Origin: Dactylonectria macrodidyma
Taxonomy: Eukaryota > Ascomycota > Sordariomycetes > Hypocreales > Nectriaceae
DNA: 64,000 bases
NCBI GenBank assembly: GCA_020744425.1
Contig: JAGMUV010000011.1
Coordinates: 1,736,001 to 1,800,000 of the forward strand
Direction of reading: 5' to 3'
Under the pieces are notes generated by a model that made no database searches, was not told where the DNA came from, and saw only the letters and a program-made list of their open reading frames with translations. Positions 33,641 to 44,433 of the stretch are shown piece after piece. A program made the translations under genes and the position numbers. Each line of letters starts with the position of its first letter. The first letter of the stretch is position 1.

Positions 33641-35093
33641 ACTCCTTGTTGAGTGCAGTCAAAGTCATCCGCGGAATGGTGGCTACTGCCATCCAACTCT
33701 CAGTGGATAGGCTAATGGATGTGTTTGACGGCATCTAGCTCTTTTCCATCGCCTTGGGACTGAACATGGCTAGAGAATCATCGAGACATTCTTCGTCAGT
33801 ATCAAGGGGTCTGCTAGAGGAGCGGTCCTACATCGGTTCAATTACGCACTTGCAGTGCTGGCGGTTGAGATTATGATCGCAGATTTTACGCTTATATTCA
33901 CTCGCCTGTTAATCGCTCGTGATCACAGGGGCGTTCATATCAACAACAACCCGTCATAACAGCATACTTCATATCAGACAGGAAGAAGTGGTTGATACAG
34001 CTTGGTGACGATGGAAGATCTTGTCTTTTCTCTCTGTCTAGGGGGAAGGAAGCTAGCTATTTATCCCTAATGATCCCGCTGATCTGGACACCCTTGAACT
34101 GATGATGCCGTCGTTAGCCGTCGATCTAGGCGTTGAGGGTCATCTAGGTTGTTGAGGTCTGTCTAGGTTGTTGAGGGTGGACTAGGTTTGAAGTCTCTTT
34201 CTAGGTTCAAAGGGAAACACTATATCGATCCGGCCCTATGCACAACTAGCTTTCCTTATCGGTCCGTCTGACACTTCAATTGCTTGAGGTTCCCCAGGTT
34301 TCTTATATTACCACTAGCATTCCTTTCCTTTGGCTAATGGCAGTCACATTAGTGCCAGGGAGCGGCGCTAACTCGACGGCGGTATTACTAAAGAAGTCCA
34401 ATATTGGAGCGACGGATTCGGGACAAGTACAGAAGGACGAGTGTAGCCTACACCTCAACGACCGCGTCGCCAGTAGACCCTTTGAGGACGGAGAGGTGGG
34501 TAATATCCGTGGGTTGGAAATAGTTGAGGGCCAATACCCCTGATTGGTCGGTTGGCTCGCCATGATGGAGCGGATGGATAGATTGAAGCGTTGAACAGGT
34601 GGCTTGGAGATAATGGCAAAGCTACACGTGGGGTTATATAGTTTGGAAGAGTAGCCATCTTAGTTGTAAACTGCCAATTGGAGTGCGTACATCGTTTGCA
34701 TTCTAGCTGATAGACTCGGTCTCTTTTAATACAGAGATATAATCATCAAGCGGTTAGTGGGCGGAAAGACGGTCGACGACTGTAGTTACCCGGTGGAGTG
34801 TTGCCGAAGAACATGACCAGCACCCGGTGGGGTTTCCGAACGCGGGGCTTGGAAAGCTGTACCTATATATACGCCTTCTTACAATTAGGTAGATTTCGGC
34901 CCCCCACATTAAGCACAGCTATATATAACTGGCACTGAAATTTCAGGCAATCGGACAGTTCTACGGGTGATCGGGAACCCCACACGGGATCACACGACAG
35001 TGATGAGACACTCAAACCAAGTTTTCCATAAATGATCTGGGTAGTCAGCTCATACTCTACGATCGGTCATGTTTTGACATATTATTCACCAAT
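33641..35093. other. Intergenic, possible decayed retroelement sequence
   Basis: Holds the 19-bp tandem array at 34126-34215 and short frames on both strands at 34280-34660 with no motif. The CTAGGTTGTTGAGG style of repeat and nearby short unrelated frames recall LTR debris, but I see no paired LTRs or polymerase remnants. TATATATAAC near 34918 could serve the P450 promoter. Confidence 0.3.
34126..34215. repeat. Five copies of an 18-19-bp CTAGG(TTGTTGAGG) unit
   Basis: Units start at 34126, 34144, 34163, 34182 and 34201, spaced 18, 19, 19 and 19 bp. Copies two and three share CTAGGTTGTTGAGG; the outer copies are diverged (CTAGGCGTTGAGG, CTAGGTTTGAAG, CTAGGTTCAAAGG). Minisatellite or LTR-internal repeat. 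Confidence 0.7.
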
Positions 35094-36737
35094 ATGGCAG
35101 CTTTACTCTACTTCATATCTTTAAGTTGCTTGGCTCTGGCCATCACCTACAAGACGTTTTATCTTCTGTATAATGTCTTGTTTTCTCCACTTACAACTGT
35201 TCCAGGGCCCACTCTCGCCCGTTTTACCGATCTATGGTACCTGAATCGAGTACGAGGAGGCCAATTCGAGCGCGATAACGTTGTTCTACACCGTAAATAC
35301 GGCCCTATTGTTCGGTATGGACCTAATCGATATAGTTTCGACCATCCAGCAGCAGCCCGCATCATTTATGGTGTCGGCCAGGCAGATAAATTCGCAAAGT
35401 CGTCATTTTATCGAGCTTTCGCCATTCCAAACCCTCAACAACCGTCCCTCTTTGCCCACGAGCATATCAAAGAACATGCACAAATTCGCAGACTTTATCA
35501 GAACACCCACGCCATGTCAGCGTTGATTTCGTACGAGGACTTCGTCGACGACTGTGCCGATTTGTTAGATCAACGGCTTCGCGAGATGACAGGGGAGTTT
35601 GTTTCTCTTGGCGACAAGCCACTTGTTGATATGGGTCATTGGTTTCAATGCTATGCTTTCGATGTCATCAGCATGATCACCTACTCAACAAGGCTTGGTT
35701 TCCTAGATCACGGCGTGGATATTGCAGGGATCATGTCCTCCCTGGAAGACTTCCTCGCTTATGCTAGCATCATTGGCATCTACTCTTGGATCCATCCCTT
35801 CTTATTTGCTCTCCGTAACCTGTTTTCTGGAAACTCAGGGACCGGGATCCAGTATGTCGTTCAATATACCGAACGACTCCTAAAAGAACATCAGTCAAAA
35901 CCCAAGAATCTCAACATCGAGAATGAAGACACCCAGCGAATGGATTTTCTTTCCAAGTATGCGGCCAGGCACCGGAAGGATCCAGCAACTTATAACTATT
36001 GGTATGTGCTCAGTGGGTGCGCGTCTAATATGACGGCTGGCTCGGACACAACTGGCATCAGTCTATCGGCTATTCTGTTCTTTCTTATGAAGAACCCAGA
36101 GGTCGCCAAAAGGCTCCGTCAAGAAATTGCCGAGCACCAACCTCGGGCCACGGATCCCCGATGCTTCAGCTTCAAGGAGACACAGGAAATGAAGTATCTT
36201 CAGGCCGTGTTGAAGGAAGCTTTGAGGCTACATCCCGCAGTCGGCCTGCCGTTGGAGCGGGTAGTCCCAGAAGGCGGCGCAACGATTGCTGGGCGATTCT
36301 TTCCTGAGGGGGTGAGGAATCCATGCCGCTCAAGAAGAATTGATAAGCTAACGCGATTAGACGATTGTGGGCGTCAATGCTTGGGTAGAGCACGCCAACC
36401 CTGATATCTTCGGGCCCGATTCAGAAGTGTTCAGACCCGAGCGTTGGATAGAGAGCGACAAAGAGAAGCTTGATGTTATGAACCGCCACTGGATGCCGGC
36501 AAGTAACTCATTACTTAAAACGAGCATTGCTAACCACTCCTCCAGTTTGGCATGGGTGCAAGAACATGCATCGGAAGACATATTTCTACCATGGAGATAT
36601 CCAAGCTGATTCCTCGTATAATTCGTGACTTTGATTTCTCATTTCCTAGTAACAATGTTCCGATGAGAGAGTTGAACACAACAAACCGTTGGTTTGTCAA
36701 GCCTAAGGAATTTAAGGTGTATATTACAGCTAGGTAA
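35094..36737 (+). CDS. Cytochrome P450 monooxygenase
   Basis: Three exons, 35094-36311, 36361-36498 and 36546-36737, giving 515 aa. Predicted haem-thiolate monooxygenase of the endoplasmic reticulum, using NADPH-P450 reductase. An N-terminal membrane anchor (ALLYFISLSCLALAITYKTF) and a PGP hinge are present. The I-helix shows AGSDTT, the K-helix LKEALRLHP (ExxR), the aromatic region FRPERW, and the haem loop FGMGARTCIG with the Cys ligand. The look of the N-terminal half (LHRKYGPIVRYGPNRYSFD) suggests the pisatin demethylase/benzoate hydroxylase-like fungal group, but the substrate is unknown. Intron 2 starts with GC instead of GT (CCG|GCAAGT, acceptor CTCCAG), and frame continuity into FGMGARTC requires it. 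No terpene, polyketide or peptide synthase is nearby, so it is not obviously part of a metabolite cluster. Confidence 0.9.
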
Positions 36738-38867
36738 CTACTTGATGTTCAGTTGGTCATCCGGGACGTAAATAGAACCATTGCGGGGAAGATCTCGAGC
36801 GGAAGTATGAGCTGCACTTGGAATGCTGACTTCAGCTATTGTCTATCTCAGATGCAACATTTGGGTCTACCGTAGGACCCGGTCTCACAGGTTCGTTCTA
36901 ATCTCCGCTGGTAAGGATACTACCTAAGCCTACCTTTCAGCTTCGAACAGCTACTTCATACATGTTTTGGGCCATACCTTTTCTCCCTTCCCCCCGGAGG
37001 TGCTCTTCAAGACCGGTGCATAAAAAATGCAGTGCAAAGTGGAACGCAGCGACGGTTAACTCCGAGCCGTTGTTCCTTCAGCGCTGACTCTTAGAGTTAC
37101 ATCTAGTAGTAGTAAAGTTTAAGATACTTAATATAGCTAAATTGTAATAATAGCTAAGGAGCTGCTTATATTAGATATTCATTTCTCACTTAACTATATA
37201 TTAGGTGGATTACCTAAGGGCAATCGGGATTGCTGGTGATCCCAAAGGATTGCCAGTAATCTGGCGCGGGTCCTTTGGTGATCTGTTGGCTGGCCCGTTC
37301 CGTTCCGAATAAGCGGGTCCCTTGCGTAGGCCGCAGACCGACCCAGGCCGTGACACTGCAAGCCTCTGTCATTCTTCGCGGGATTGATGTCATTAAGCCA
37401 GCTAATAAACTGGCCTAAGTATCCCTTTAAGTGCGGTAAGACTACACTTCAGCATCTATGCTCCCAGTACACCAGGAGATTAGCGGTACACAGATTGACA
37501 TAGATACCCTGCGTAATTGCTAACAGTGTTATGTACTATAGTGTAGATCCCTAGGTAACGGTGACTTCTAGCATAACATGAATTGGGTGAAATCTTAAGT
37601 ACTTCATTTTTTCTTTTAACACTCTGGTTGGTTTGTATCCCTGTTCCTAGCGTAAGGGTAGCCTTACCGCACTCAAAGGGATAGACAAGTGACAATCTGT
37701 TTAAGTCAAGGCGTGGAACAGAGTATATCGAAGCCTGAGTTAGCAGCGGTGTCACCAGGTCCGTGCTTCCATGTCCCAGGCAAATCAACCTGCACAATAC
37801 CTATGTAAACGAGGTAATGGTGCCAGTTAGATCTCCTCTTTCTCCTCTACAGTCCACTGCGAAGACCAAAGGAGTTTGAAACAGCGGTCGTCAAGCGCTC
37901 GCAATTCTTCATCCAGGAAACCCATTCATGGCTTGACTTGCTACAACTCCGTGCCACCTGAAGTGCTTCCTCCCCTCATCATCAGCAAAGTCTGCTGATA
38001 AGCCATTCCCTACGCAAAATCGCCAGTCGCTATACACAGCCTAACACGGAAGGTCAGCTAACTATAAAGCTACTAGGTGTGCCGCTCATCCGATAGCCTG
38101 CATCGATCGACGAGGGGAACGCCCTGCTCTCTCGTATTCGGCCATTAGCCGGAGCTGATGATAACAGACTAGTCTTTTGTTGCATCCTCGGTGGTGTCGA
38201 CGTAATAGTGCACTTTCCCTTTTATGAACTGAAGACGAGGTAGTCTAGGATCAATGATTCGAATCGCATTTCCCAGGAAGGTTGAGTGTAGCCGGAATCG
38301 CCTTCATTTTCCCATCAATCCGTAAAGGGGGTTGGTTGGCTTTTGAGAATGCCGCTGCACTGCCTTCTTCCGTCAACCAACACGGCAGCATCCGGGGAAA
38401 GAAAGAGTCTCGATGCCTTGCCACGTCATCTCCCTACCTGAGAACTGCCCGTAGTGAGTCGTCTAAAGCAGAATACTGAGGTAAAGGGGTAATAAATATT
38501 GTGGGCATGTGCTAACACCTTCCCGCCTGGCTCACTCCTTGTTGCCTGTGCCCTCTACTTGCATTAGGGCAGAGGCAATCGCCGAGGCTAGGCCATGCGT
38601 TGGAAGGCAATTCTCCTATGGATGGGTCGGACCCTACCATCGTTCCTTGGGTTTCTTGGAAGAGATAAAGGAGCCCGAATCTCTTATCGACAAGAGGGGA
38701 GGAGTGCAATGCTTTTTGACCGTTTTTCTATTGAATTGATTACTCATTATCATTTTCATATCGAGTATTCTCTTTCGGTTAATTTGGTCATATATTTTTT
38801 GCAGAAGCCTGGGTCTTGTGTTTCCTTCGTCCACGAGAATTCATAAGCAGCTGGTCACTATATTGCG
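36738..38867. other. Intergenic region containing a MITE and AT-rich patches
   Basis: About 2.1 kb. AT-rich, TA-rich sequence occurs around 37090-37205, and a 260-bp MITE lies at 37422-37681. Overlapping short frames at 38282-38846 on both strands have no motifs. Confidence 0.5.
37422..37681. mobile_element. 260-bp MITE with TA target duplication (Tc1/mariner-like)
   Basis: The left end TCCCTTTAAGTGCGGTAAG and the right end, read on the other strand, TCCCTTTGAGTGCGGTAAG form terminal inverted repeats that continue with ACTAC/GCTAC and CTT-GC for about 30 bp in total. TA flanks both ends (37420-37421 and 37682-37683), the target duplication of Tc1/mariner/pogo-type elements. No coding frame is inside, so it is a non-autonomous element. 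Confidence 0.85.
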
Positions 38868-39578
38868 ATGCTCTATCCGCTATTGATCACCATGCTTCTA
38901 AGCCCGTTCCGACCATGCGAAAGCTCACCAACCTTCCAAGAGGAGTATAGGGGCAGCTTCGTGCCAAATGTTATCGAAACATGGCGCGGCCTCCAGATTG
39001 TAGCGCCAGATACTCCATATGTAGCAGCGGCGGGCCAAAATCAGTTATACTTCATCGATACCCGGTTCGATCCTGAGACTGCAAAGCACGTGAAGGAACA
39101 AATCGAGAGGGCATCTGTGCCGGGCGGCCCGAACGAGGTCATGAACATAGACGAGATTTCAGCTACGGCGGAAGTGAAAAACACGCTGACTGGCGAAACG
39201 ATTTTCATCTTCGATCCTCCCTATGCCAGAGTGCTGTTTGCGAAAGGAATCAATAAGCGCAACCCGGAGCTCAAACTGCCTGAACATGAGCCTGCCGGTG
39301 ATTGGTTGGTGACCTACGACCTGGGCGATATATTGACGAAGAGGCGGCTGTCCGGCTCCGATTACGGCTCTCATAGTAATGGAGACTGCATCCACCAGAC
39401 AAATTGCAACTGTCGGCTCTGCCATCACTATAGGGCTGTCGACCAGTGTGACGCACCACTGACCAACGATATCAACACATGCCACCCGCTCTGCCATAAA
39501 GCGGTCGACACACCAAAGAAAGATGGAGAGACAGACGCCAGCTATTATCAACAGATGGACAAGTTGCACTGGGCGTAG
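38868..39578 (+). CDS. Secreted protein with Cys-rich tail; tentative ADP-ribosyltransferase-like
   Basis: Single exon, 236 aa. The N-terminus MLYPLLITMLLSPFRPCESS is a likely signal peptide, so the protein should be secreted. Residues 26-100 (EYRGSFVPNVI, PYVAAAG, QLYFIDTRFD, ERASVPGG) loosely follow the order of motifs in pertussis/enterotoxin-like mono-ADP-ribosyltransferases: an early YRG-type Arg, a serine motif (here degenerate), an aromatic-rich strand and a VPGG turn. The match is weak and the catalytic Glu cannot be placed with certainty. The C-terminal third has seven Cys between about residues 174 and 209 (CIHQTNCNCRLC, then C, C and C), suggesting disulfides or metal binding. Flanks are non-coding. 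It could equally be an unrelated effector-like protein. Confidence 0.7.
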   Translation: MLYPLLITMLLSPFRPCESSPTFQEEYRGSFVPNVIETWRGLQIVAPDTPYVAAAGQNQLYFIDTRFDPETAKHVKEQIERASVPGGPNEVMNIDEISATAEVKNTLTGETIFIFDPPYARVLFAKGINKRNPELKLPEHEPAGDWLVTYDLGDILTKRRLSGSDYGSHSNGDCIHQTNCNCRLCHHYRAVDQCDAPLTNDINTCHPLCHKAVDTPKKDGETDASYYQQMDKLHWA

Positions 39579-40361
39579 AAATTGTGGCGGGAGGGGTATT
39601 GGGCACCAACTACTAATTCCCCGAGCGAAGGGAAATATTGCAACGCTTGAGAAGAAAAGAAGAAAGAAGAGTTCGTGGCCGGAGGGAGGACAAAGGAAAT
39701 ACTTGCGGGCACACGAATCCACGGGGGAATTCATCTCTATACGCTATTGCATAGCAGGGATACATATTTTAGGATGAAGTAATCGGTTTTACGGTTATTT
39801 CGACCTGAGTGATGTATAATATCCCCTAGATATTGTACTGCGTCCGTCAAACTATAGCTTGCCAGTTGCATCCGGGAGCATATAGCCTGACTCAACAGCG
39901 GTGATGCAACAGCTTAGTGGTACTCTCTACACAGCACTAATGATCGCGGAAGAAGCGCATCCTGAATCGCTGTCTTCTCATAATAACAAGGCGTCGTTCC
40001 TATCTTCCTTTCTCTCTCTTAGCAGTGACTTCCGTTGGATAGCATATTGGTAGGATGGCAAGCAAAAGCCAAATACCTCGCTTGGGGCTTTCTCACAATG
40101 CAACCCCTGCGAAAACCACAGCTATTGCGCGATGATGAAGTGGGCATCTCACATACCTCCTGAGCAAGTACGCGTAACACGCATGCAGGCTTTCCAAAGC
40201 GTCAGTTAAATGCAATGGCAGTGTCACGGTCTTGTGCTCTTTTATTATTACAACCCATTCTTTTAGCATGATATGCTGTAGCTGGAGGAAAGTGAAAAAT
40301 GGTAATTAACCCATCCCTGGCGTCAAAACTAATGGTGACATTAGTGAGTGCAAAAGGCCAT
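39579..40361. other. Intergenic, 3' ends of convergent genes
   Basis: Between the stop of the secreted protein and the stop of the minus-strand NmrA-like gene. A long minus frame over 39159-39734 is an antisense shadow of the secreted protein gene. I see nothing else. Confidence 0.5.
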
Positions 40362-41273
40362 CTACTTTTGCTGCGACTTCAGCCACGATTCCAAAGAAGT
40401 AGGAGCCTTCACATGATCCAAATTGTCTCTCTCCTCCCAATTCCAGAATCCCTTGTTCCCCAAGAGGACAGCAGCCTTCGGTAAATATTCAAACCAAGCA
40501 GCCCTGCCTTTTGTTTCGCGATCGCTTGCCAACTCAACCTCGAGATCTTCCAGACTTCCTTCGTTGACGACATCAACCTTGGTTCCAGTAGACTTCTCAT
40601 AGATTTCTGCAAACTCCTCTACGGTATTCTCTCCAGAGCGGAAGCGGAAGAATCCTCCCTTCCCTTGCTGGACACCTTTGCCGTTGATCAAGATCTCGAT
40701 GGTCCATGCGGCGATGTCCTCCGTGATGGACCAAGGGTACTTCACAGTGTTACCGTTGCCCCAATAGGACATCTTCCCCTTGTCTTCCGTCAACTCGAAG
40801 CCTCCGGGACCGTACTGAGAGTAGATAAGATCGGCGAAAATGCCAGTGAAGAAATAAACCGGCTTGATAGGACTAGTCAATGCGGCCTGTTTCTCGAAGG
40901 CGATATGGGCGTCGTAATTCTCAAAGTCGCCGAATTTGATGTTCGTCCAGTCATTATTCCATGAAGAAACAACGAAGACCTTGATTTGAGCTCGCTCGGC
41001 GGCACGCAAAAGGAGGAGGTTGGCGTCTAGGTCGAGGATGGGGGATGACGAGTAGGCGGAGATGACGGAATCGACACCTATCATAGCCTTTTCGATAGCT
41101 GGAATATCGTAGTAGGAGACGCTCTGGACGAAGGATTCGAGTTTATGAAGCAGCTCAGAGCTGAGGCTCTCGGGCTTACGGCCCAAACCCCTAACCTGGA
41201 GACCGCGCGCCAGGGCAGCGGAAGCCAGTTGCTGGCCAAGATGGCCTGAGACTCCAACAATTAGAACGAGCAT
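40362..41273 (-). CDS. NmrA-like / isoflavone-reductase-like NAD(P)-binding protein
   Basis: Single exon. I start at the ATG at 41273, giving 303 aa, because MLVLIVGVSGHLGQ puts the first beta strand and GxxGxxG dinucleotide loop at the N-terminus and a TATA box lies 88 bp upstream. An upstream in-frame ATG (41354) would add 27 unrelated residues overlapping the TATA box. The fold is the atypical short-chain dehydrogenase type of NmrA and aromatic alcohol/isoflavone reductases. FVVSSWNNDW, YFFTGIFADL and the substrate-domain part ITEDIAAWTIEIL fit. LGRKPESLS after strand 2 suggests NADPH preference through its Arg/Lys. It may act as a reductase or redox sensor; the substrate is unknown. Confidence 0.85.
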   Translation of the reverse strand: MLVLIVGVSGHLGQQLASAALARGLQVRGLGRKPESLSSELLHKLESFVQSVSYYDIPAIEKAMIGVDSVISAYSSSPILDLDANLLLLRAAERAQIKVFVVSSWNNDWTNIKFGDFENYDAHIAFEKQAALTSPIKPVYFFTGIFADLIYSQYGPGGFELTEDKGKMSYWGNGNTVKYPWSITEDIAAWTIEILINGKGVQQGKGGFFRFRSGENTVEEFAEIYEKSTGTKVDVVNEGSLEDLEVELASDRETKGRAAWFEYLPKAAVLLGNKGFWNWEERDNLDHVKAPTSLESWLKSQQK

Positions 41274-41786
41274 TTCGATTGTTATAGTTGAGATGTGAAC
41301 GGGAGTGATGGGATGCGGAATACGGAGTGAGACTACTGACTGGACGACAATCATGGCCTTTTTATACGGCCAGGGACTTAATGCGCTTGGGTACCAAGGA
41401 CGAACTCGAAGCTATGCTTTGATCATGGCATCGATCAATCACCTGAGCGTCTGAGACCGAATACATTTGTAATGTCAAAAATTATGGGTCACGCATTCCA
41501 AGTCAAGCTCCAAAGTACAGAGACTTTCAATAGCGATACTGATCTAGCTACAAACACGGTACATGGTACATGGTGCGAAGTTACTCCACTGTAAGCAAAC
41601 TGCATTAGTGCGTTGACGACCTAGGGTTAGTAATACGCGACCAGTCGAGATCTTCGACGCGTGCTACTGAGTCCTGGGCAACCCCTCTTCGAATATCGCT
41701 TCTCAACCCTCCCGTGTGGAGCAAGCGTATCGTTCCGTTTCTTTTTTGCGCATTTCCCACAGTACCTTACAGAGAGTTCTCCTACT
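41274..41786. promoter_or_regulatory. Shared upstream region of the NmrA-like and bZIP-like genes
   Basis: About 510 bp between divergent starts. On the minus strand TATAAA occupies 41366-41361. GGTACATGGTACATGG near 41560 is a short direct repeat. The genes might be co-regulated, but only the arrangement suggests it. Confidence 0.4.
41361..41366 (-). promoter_or_regulatory. TATA box of the NmrA-like gene
   Basis: TATAAA on the minus strand, 88 bp before the ATG at 41273; it favours that start over the upstream ATG at 41354. Confidence 0.5.
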
Positions 41787-42701
41787 ATGCACGACAATAT
41801 GAACTCTCCCGAGGATCCCGAATCGATTTCGGAATTCCCAGTCGCGGCGCTAAGCCTAATGCCGCAACAGCTGGAGGTGATGGGCCCAGGGGATGATTGG
41901 ACGGGGGTCACGAGTGCCAGAGAGAGGAGGAGGAGGCAGAATAGACTCAATCAGAGGACCTATCGTGAGCCGTAACCCTCCTTATCTCGCGACTTTGCTC
42001 GATATTGAGACGAGCAACAGACTAATCTTCGCGCAGGTAAAAGGAGGGCCCCCGGCACTTCTCTCTCCTCAGAAACACATCCGCCTGGAAGGGATGGTTC
42101 CTCATTCGCGCCGGGTGAATTCGTCCTGCCTATGGAGGCACGGCACCAGAGATGGACCCGAGTATCTGAACATACTAATGATAGCTTCGCCTGCGGCATC
42201 CCCATGCCCCTGTCTTTGTCCATGGTCATCCAGCTCAACGCGTTCCATGCACTTGTTTATAATGCATATCTGTTGGGCATTCAAACGGAAACACTCTGCG
42301 ACGAAAAGAGACTGTCTCCTTTCACTGGCGTCGGCTCCTACACCGTAGATGAGAGATGCCCTTCCACCCTTCACCCAACGTATGCACAACGGACAATCCA
42401 TCATCATCCTTGGATAGACTTACTTCCGCTACCTCGCATGCGGGATAACCTTATTATGGCATTTCAAATCATCAACGAGCGAGAGATAGGTTCCGATATT
42501 ATGAGCGTTCAGGCTGTTGCTGGCGAGAAGCCAACACTGATTGTCTGGGGCGACCCTTCGAACCCTCGGTGGTGGGAGGCTAGCCCAGCTTTCCTGCTGA
42601 AATGGGGTTGCTTGTTGAGAGGATGCCAAGAGCTAATCGAGGCGACCAATTATTGGCGTGAGAGGCGTGGAGAGAAGCCTTTCCGCATTGACGTCTCCTA
42701 G
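41787..42701 (+). CDS. bZIP-like regulator with DUF3425 domain
   Basis: Two exons, 41787-41964 and 42037-42701, encode 280 aa. The junction completes a bZIP basic region: ARERRRRQNRLNQRTYRKRR, containing the N-x7-R type DNA-contact pattern (NRLNQRTYR). No heptad leucine zipper follows. The C-terminal half has the DUF3425 features of fungal bZIP-like proteins: HPWIDLLPLPRMRDNLI, then LIVWGDPSNPRWWEAS and ..FLLKWGCLLRGCQELIE. These are presumed nuclear transcription regulators; some are linked to secondary metabolism or stress. It shares an upstream region with the NmrA-like gene. The in-frame frame extends upstream to 41661, but MHDNMNSPED is the natural start. Confidence 0.85.
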
Positions 42702-43721
42702 CAACAGCATGGATGTGAACGTCAAATCTATACTGCTTTAATCAATTTTTTTTATTCAAGTTAGCAATCACACCGCGCATCCACTACATTGGATGTTATA
42801 ATGCCCCAAAAATAATTACAAGAACTATAGAATCATCTCGGTAACGGTGGAGAAGATTGCCCCAGAGGCTTCATGGGACTACCATTTTGTAGTGACAGGA
42901 GGAACCGCTCGCGATACGTCAATCTATTGGAAACCATATTCCTAATTCCTCCACTCTTTGATCGCGTGCGTCGCAGGGATCAGGCCGAGCCCGGAACAAT
43001 GGGTCGCGGGAACGGCTTTGGGGGCTATCAATAGTAGCTTAGACGTACTGCTTCAGGTGGTGACTTATACAGAGTTAGTTGTTGAGGTCGGGGAATGAGA
43101 GCTTCTAGGGCGTTGACACGAAGTTTGGAAACGATTGACATAATGTCAAAGTAGAAAGCTCTCTGAAGAGATTGTGCTTGTCAATTTTATTCTGTGACTA
43201 GCAGCGCAAATGTCAGGCCTACCAGCAAATAAGCTCGATTTAGTACAGCTCGTCTCTATCTCGGGGAGTTAGCCCCAGGTTAGCTGAACCTTAAACCTAC
43301 CAACTTGTCATGAACTCTGGTTACCAATCTCTCTAGGGTAGCGAGAAGCATCACTAGGAAATTGCTTCAATAATAGTCGTTAGTAAGAAGCTCTGGAGGG
43401 GATGCCGACCGTTGAGAGAATGCAAGAATTCTCAGATGATGAATCAGGGAGCATGGCATATCACCCAACTTTCGTCATTTTCTGGTCTCGAGCTTGCTCT
43501 CGCTCCGAGTGACGTTACATTGCGTGTTTTAGTTTACAGTTTGCAGGGTTTGCGATCCCGTCTCCACGCAGGCCGGGCTTTGGAAACTTCGGAACAGCTG
43601 GGGCTTCGGAAACCTCGGTAGCCGGCAGTTGATATCACCTTCCTTGCACTCAACGGTTATAATAGGGGCATCACTGCCAGTTCTTAATCAAGCAAACCAC
43701 CCCGCCCTTATTTCCTCCACG
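42702..43721. other. Intergenic; promoter of the CIA30 gene
   Basis: About 1 kb without a recognisable gene. Near 43575-43620 two copies of a GG(C)TT(T)GGAAAC(TT/CT)CGG-like word lie back to back; such CGG-rich repeats can bind Zn2Cys6 factors. A 69-codon frame at 43412 has no motif. Confidence 0.4.
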
Positions 43722-44433
43722 ATGTATTTGCCTCAGATCATACGGCGAGGCTCGCCCTTCTTAGCCCTCTTCACCCCCTGGGACAAGAGTCAGTGGATTG
43801 CCTCTGACGACACTGTTCGCGGAGGAAAGAGCCATTCCTCTCTAGAGCTTATCGAGCCTAGAACGCCCGACAATCCTTGTTGGGTATCGATTGCTAAGTT
43901 CTCTGGCCATCTGGACTATGCTGCTCTTGGGGGATCCGGCTTCGCTTCACAACGCACCGTCGACGATTGGCCAGGGCTTGATTTATCCGACTACGATAGC
44001 ATTGTGCTCGAAATACCGTACACAGATGGAAAGAAATATTCATTCAATCTCAAAGACACTGTGCTTCCTCCAACGGAAGACGGCAGAGAGCAAGCTACTA
44101 TCAGCTGGGAATTCGACTTCCAGCTTTCTCCCACGGATGCGCGGCACAAAGCAGGATCTGTTGACCGAGTCGTCATTAAGTTCGCAGACTTAGTACCGAC
44201 CTTTCGAGGTACGGTACAAAATGACACTGAACCTCTTGACTTGGCCAACATCAAGAGGGTTAATATCATGATCCGCAGGTAAGGGGGTTTCCTTAATACA
44301 TACATGGGTATGCAAGGTACTGACAGGCTACAGCTTCTTTGCACAGCAGGACGGGTATTTCGACCTGCGTATCAAGTCGATCGTTGCTAGGAACGAGGCA
44401 TCGGCGCCAGCAAAGCTGAGGTCATTATTGTAA
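43722..44433 (+). CDS. CIA30-family protein
   Basis: Two exons, 43722-44278 and 44334-44433, encode 218 aa; the 55-nt GT-AG intron gives IMIRS|FFAQQ. CIA30 (NADH:ubiquinone oxidoreductase intermediate-associated) is a galactose-binding-like beta fold. Typical features are WIASDDTVRGGKSHSSLEL, FSGHLDYAALGGSGFASQRT, the LDLSDYDSIVLEI strand, YSFNLKDTVLPP, and the C-terminal NIKRVNIMIRSFFAQQDG.FDLRIKSI. Mitochondrial CIA30 helps assemble respiratory complex I. This short form has no strong mitochondrial presequence beyond a few N-terminal basic residues, so it may be one of the cytosolic CIA30-like paralogues of fungi, with unknown role. Confidence 0.9.

Noticed and set aside
33960..34680. LTR retrotransposon
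   Set aside because: Repeat words look LTR-like, but I found no paired long repeats, primer-binding site or polymerase remnant.
39159..39734. 191-codon minus-strand frame
   Set aside because: Antisense of the secreted protein gene; no motif, and the plus frame has a signal peptide and ordered Cys.
41274..41354. Longer N-terminus for the NmrA-like protein at 40362-41273
   Set aside because: The extra 27 residues come before the first beta strand and the TATA box would lie almost at that ATG.
35094..44433. A secondary-metabolite cluster (P450, NmrA-like, bZIP-like)
   Set aside because: No polyketide, peptide or terpene synthase or transporter is present, and more than 3 kb separates the P450 from the others.
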